From NCBI GenBank assembly GCA_036655355.1, contig JAVVQG010000005.1:186001-250000 (forward strand): a stretch of DNA of 64,000 nt. The letters are read 5' to 3'. Shown here piece by piece: positions 61,679 through 64,000 of this stretch. This stretch comes from JAUNSR01 sp036655355 (GTDB taxonomy: Bacteria > Bacteroidota > Bacteroidia > Bacteroidales > JAUNSR01). Position numbers and translations under genes: made by a program. Under the pieces are notes generated by a model. That model made no database searches and was not told the DNA's origin. It saw only the letters and a list, made by a program, of their open reading frames with translations. Each line of letters starts with the position of its first letter. Within the stretch, counting starts at the first letter, position 1.

Positions 61679-61780
61679 CTCTTTGGTACTTATGGTGTTT
61701 TATTGATAGGTTCGAATCCTTTTTCTGCAGTAAAAGAACTTCTTTTTCCTGAAATATTAAACAAATTGAACCGTCAATTT

Positions 61781-63322
61781 TTATCCCACACGGTTCACAC
61801 CGTTCTCTAAATCCCCTTTACACTCTTTGAGAAGCAAAGCTTTCAGTTGTTCCGCTTTCTTTTGGTTCTGCTCTAAGACATTGGTCGTTTCGCGCGGATC
61901 CTTTTTCAGGTTATACAACTCAAAAACCTTCTCCTTTCGATAATAACGTAATTTCCATCCATCGTTCATCACGATGGCCGGACCCAGGTTGGAACCGAAA
62001 ACCACATAGCGGTCTGTCGGCAACTTTTTTCCTTTCTGTAGAACCGACAAAATAGATTGACCGTCTTTCTTCGTTTCCAGTTCTACATCCAACAGATCGG
62101 CCATGGTCGGAAGCAAATCGTAACTTGAAATCACCTGGTCGGTTTGTTTGGATTTCAGGTTGTTTTTCCAATAAAAGGCAAACGGAATGCACACTCCACC
62201 TTCCAGGTTACTGCGTTTAAGTCCCGCCATGCCTGCATTTCCATTAAATACATCGCCAGCAGGTTCGCTGTAATATTTATCGGTATAATCGTCAAAATAA
62301 GATCCCTTCAACAGGTTCTTGTATGGCTTTTCACATCTTCCTTTCTGTGAATAATAGATTTCATGACCATTATCGGAAGCAAAAACAATCATCGTATTTT
62401 CCTCCAAACCAAGCGCTTTCAATTCGGCCATGATGATACCCACATGATTGTCGAGCATTTTCACCATTGAAGCATACTCTTTTTCAATAGGAGTCAGCGA
62501 TTCATTCCTTGCGATTTCAGGATCCACTTCGGGAATCGCTACCGGACCGTGCGGCAATTGCGTAGGATGATACAAGAAGAAAGGCTCATCCTTATGAGAG
62601 CGGATGAATTGAAGGATCTTTCCTAGAAAAAGGTCTTGCGAATACACTTTCTTTCCCGTCATATTCCATCGCTCGGCATAACTTTGTGGTGTTTCGTTCT
62701 CTATACTTTTTCCACAATCTTTGCGGGTATTCCCCTCGATACGAACGATTGAATCGTTCTCAAACAGATAGGGAGGATAATAACCGTGACAACGAACGTG
62801 ATCCAGGTATCCGTAAAAATAATCCCATCCGTGTGCTTTCATTTGGTTTCGGGAGGCCGTAAATCCCCATTCGAGTTTTCCGACTTGTGCCGTTTTATAT
62901 CCCGCCTCTTGGAATACACGTGCCAGATAGAGGTCGTTGGAAGGTAATAACAGGTCGTTGGCATCAATTTTTTTCTCGGTAGCAGCAATCGCATCCTCTT
63001 CTGAGAGATTCACAAACTGGGCACCGGGATTGATATTCCATTTGTCTCGTTGACAATCGTGATAGCCGGTAAGCATAGAGGCTCTGGCCGGCGCCGAAAG
63101 CATACATCCATAGGCATGCGTAAAAGAGGTGCCCTGCTTAAACAGTTTGTCAATGTTTGGAGTGGTGAAATGCTTCTGTCCGTAAACAGATAGCATGCCT
63201 TTGCCTAGATCATCGGCATAAATAAAAATCACATTCGGTTTCGTTTTGTCACGAAGCGTTTTTGCATGGCACACCCCGCTAATCGCAGAAAGAGCAGAGA
63301 GGGATAAAATCAGTTTATTCAT
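61781..63322 (-). CDS. Serine-type sulfatase (PUL4, upstream gene)
   Basis: 513 residues with a signal peptide (MNKLILSLSALSAISGVCHA). Sulfatase marks are NVIFIYADDLGKGMLSVYGQ, the maturation site S76-A-P-A-R80 (GCMLSAPARASMLTGYHDCQ), VGKLEWGF and TMIVFASDNGHE. Alanine replaces the more common serine in the fourth motif position, a tolerated variant ([CS]-x-P-[SA]-R). The ADDLGKG sequence in place of ADDLG(Y/F)GD lacks the usual aspartate after the second glycine, so metal binding may differ; KLEWG in place of KWHLG is also unusual. It lies 157 bp after the partial susD, with a terminator-like hairpin between. Specificity probably differs from the other two sulfatases here. Confidence 0.87.
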   Translation of the reverse strand: MNKLILSLSALSAISGVCHAKTLRDKTKPNVIFIYADDLGKGMLSVYGQKHFTTPNIDKLFKQGTSFTHAYGCMLSAPARASMLTGYHDCQRDKWNINPGAQFVNLSEEDAIAATEKKIDANDLLLPSNDLYLARVFQEAGYKTAQVGKLEWGFTASRNQMKAHGWDYFYGYLDHVRCHGYYPPYLFENDSIVRIEGNTRKDCGKSIENETPQSYAERWNMTGKKVYSQDLFLGKILQFIRSHKDEPFFLYHPTQLPHGPVAIPEVDPEIARNESLTPIEKEYASMVKMLDNHVGIIMAELKALGLEENTMIVFASDNGHEIYYSQKGRCEKPYKNLLKGSYFDDYTDKYYSEPAGDVFNGNAGMAGLKRSNLEGGVCIPFAFYWKNNLKSKQTDQVISSYDLLPTMADLLDVELETKKDGQSILSVLQKGKKLPTDRYVVFGSNLGPAIVMNDGWKLRYYRKEKVFELYNLKKDPRETTNVLEQNQKKAEQLKALLLKECKGDLENGVNRVG

Positions 63323-63408
63323 CGTTTACATTTGGTTGCCGGCGATATCAGAGGTTATCGCATATTTATATTGGTCATTTCGTACCGTAAGATACGTAAG
63401 AAAAACGT

Positions 63409-63438
63409 AAAAATCCGGGAAACGAAAGTCTCCCGGAT
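63409..63438 (-). terminator. Terminator after the PUL4 susD
   Basis: An 8-bp perfect stem ATCCGGGA/TCCCGGAT (63413-63420 with 63431-63438), loop of 10. On the minus strand it is followed by five T residues. It lies between susD and the first sulfatase gene and may allow partial read-through. Confidence 0.75.
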
Positions 63439-63479
63439 CATTCTACTTATTATCAACACATTACCACCGAATCACGGGT

Positions 63480-64000
63480 TTAATCCCATCCCGGATTCTG
63501 TACTAAATTTTCGTTTAGAATCAACTGTGTTTTAGGAAGCGGATTTAAATAGTAATAATCCTGCCATCCTTTATTTTGACGAACAAAGTCACCCACACAC
63601 ACCACACGCCCCACATCCTGCGGGAATACATAGGCATCAGGATTTACATCTTCCGGTTTTACAAAGATAGAGGCACTTCCAAAATACTGGTTTACTTCAT
63701 CTGCTGCGACACGTACGCCCAAAGGTCGTTGATTCATATAATATTCAGCTCGTTTCCAACGGCGAATATCGTAGAATCCAAATCCTTCACCCAACAATTC
63801 AACCTGACGTTCACGACGGATTTCCCAAGCAACGGGAGCAACCTGCGGATCACGATCCGGGTCGAACGAAGCATTGATCTCGGACAGATTCATCGGTGCT
63901 ACATTTGCACGTGCACGCAGTTTATTTATGGTTTGGTCAGCAATGTCCTGATTAAAACGGCCCAATTCATAAGTTACTTCGGCATAGTTCAACATGATCT
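63480..64000 (-). CDS. SusD-like protein, partial (N-terminal part outside window)
   Basis: The C-terminal about 172 residues of a SusD/RagB-family lipoprotein; the reading frame runs off the right edge. The diagnostic block is NYAEVTYELGRFNQDIADQT, INKLRARANVAP, WEIRRERQVELLGEGFGFYD and IRRWKRAEYYM, and the end is NPLPKTQLILNENLVQNPGW. The ATG at 63995 is internal to the domain and not the true start. A susC gene is expected to the right of the window. The two downstream sulfatases suggest that this PUL handles a sulfated glycan. Confidence 0.92.
   Translation of the reverse strand, partial: IMLNYAEVTYELGRFNQDIADQTINKLRARANVAPMNLSEINASFDPDRDPQVAPVAWEIRRERQVELLGEGFGFYDIRRWKRAEYYMNQRPLGVRVAADEVNQYFGSASIFVKPEDVNPDAYVFPQDVGRVVCVGDFVRQNKGWQDYYYLNPLPKTQLILNENLVQNPGWD

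Overview
The window is chromosomal DNA of an anaerobic Bacteroidota bacterium, most likely order Bacteroidales. The evidence is four SusC/SusD gene pairs or parts of pairs, Bacteroides-type promoters (TTTG, 19-21 bp, TAnnTTTG), A-rich leaders without Shine-Dalgarno sequences, a BACON/M60 lipoprotein, serine-type sulfatases that need an anaerobic maturase, and a tandem OmpA pair like Porphyromonas Pgm6/Pgm7. The genus cannot be fixed from the sequence alone; the Porphyromonas/Parabacteroides/Dysgonomonas side of the order is a reasonable guess.

Layout. (1) 1-1.8 kb: the end of a capsule or exopolysaccharide export locus (Wza-like lipoprotein, then a partial Wzc-like chain-length protein). (2) 2.0-4.7 kb: two tandem OmpA-family proteins separated by a perfectly spaced 95-bp tandem duplication. 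(3) 5.0-9.9 kb: rimP-nusA-infB behind a clear promoter and a hairpin leader, closed by a strong terminator. (4) 9.9-14.1 kb: cvpA-sufB-sufC-sufD, Fe-S cluster assembly with no sufS following. (5) 14.2-26.6 kb: core and accessory metabolism: an unknown lipoprotein, O-acetylhomoserine sulfhydrylase, the electron-bifurcating transhydrogenase NfnAB, a ROK regulator, an FKBP lipoprotein, LemA, glycyl-tRNA synthetase and topoisomerase IV subunit A. (6) 26.5-48.6 kb: a block of polysaccharide/glycoprotein utilisation loci. PUL1 has susC, susD, a DUF1735/discoidin-type lipoprotein and an M60-type peptidase. PUL2 has susC, susD and a sulfatase. PUL3, on the minus strand, has only susC and susD. (7) 48.8-57.8 kb: a small P-loop NTPase and a complete respiratory nitrate reductase operon in the order unknown membrane protein-narK-narG-narH-narJ-narI. 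(8) 58-60 kb: a TonB-dependent receptor divergent from the nar operon. (9) 60.1-64 kb: PUL4, two sulfatases and the end of a susD that runs off the window.

How the parts fit. PULs 1, 2 and 4 contain no recognisable glycoside hydrolase but have an M60-type glycoprotein peptidase and three serine-type sulfatases. That fits a sulfated glycoprotein such as mucin, or another sulfated host or plant glycan (inference). No PUL carries its own regulator. PUL1 and PUL2 instead share a 92-bp identical upstream block with an operator-like palindrome and a conserved promoter, so they are probably co-regulated. At PUL1 this block still carries a decayed copy of the PUL2 susC start region. The nar operon gives nitrate respiration, which is not universal in this order; it carries an unrecognised four-helix membrane protein as its first gene.

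The most interesting non-coding observations are the duplicated PUL promoter module, a recurring leader sequence immediately upstream of several unrelated minus-strand genes (also inside operons, so probably not a promoter), a 22-bp palindromic tandem repeat array at 26.7 kb, and the 95-bp repeat between the ompA genes. No rRNA, tRNA, CRISPR array, insertion sequence or phage gene was seen.
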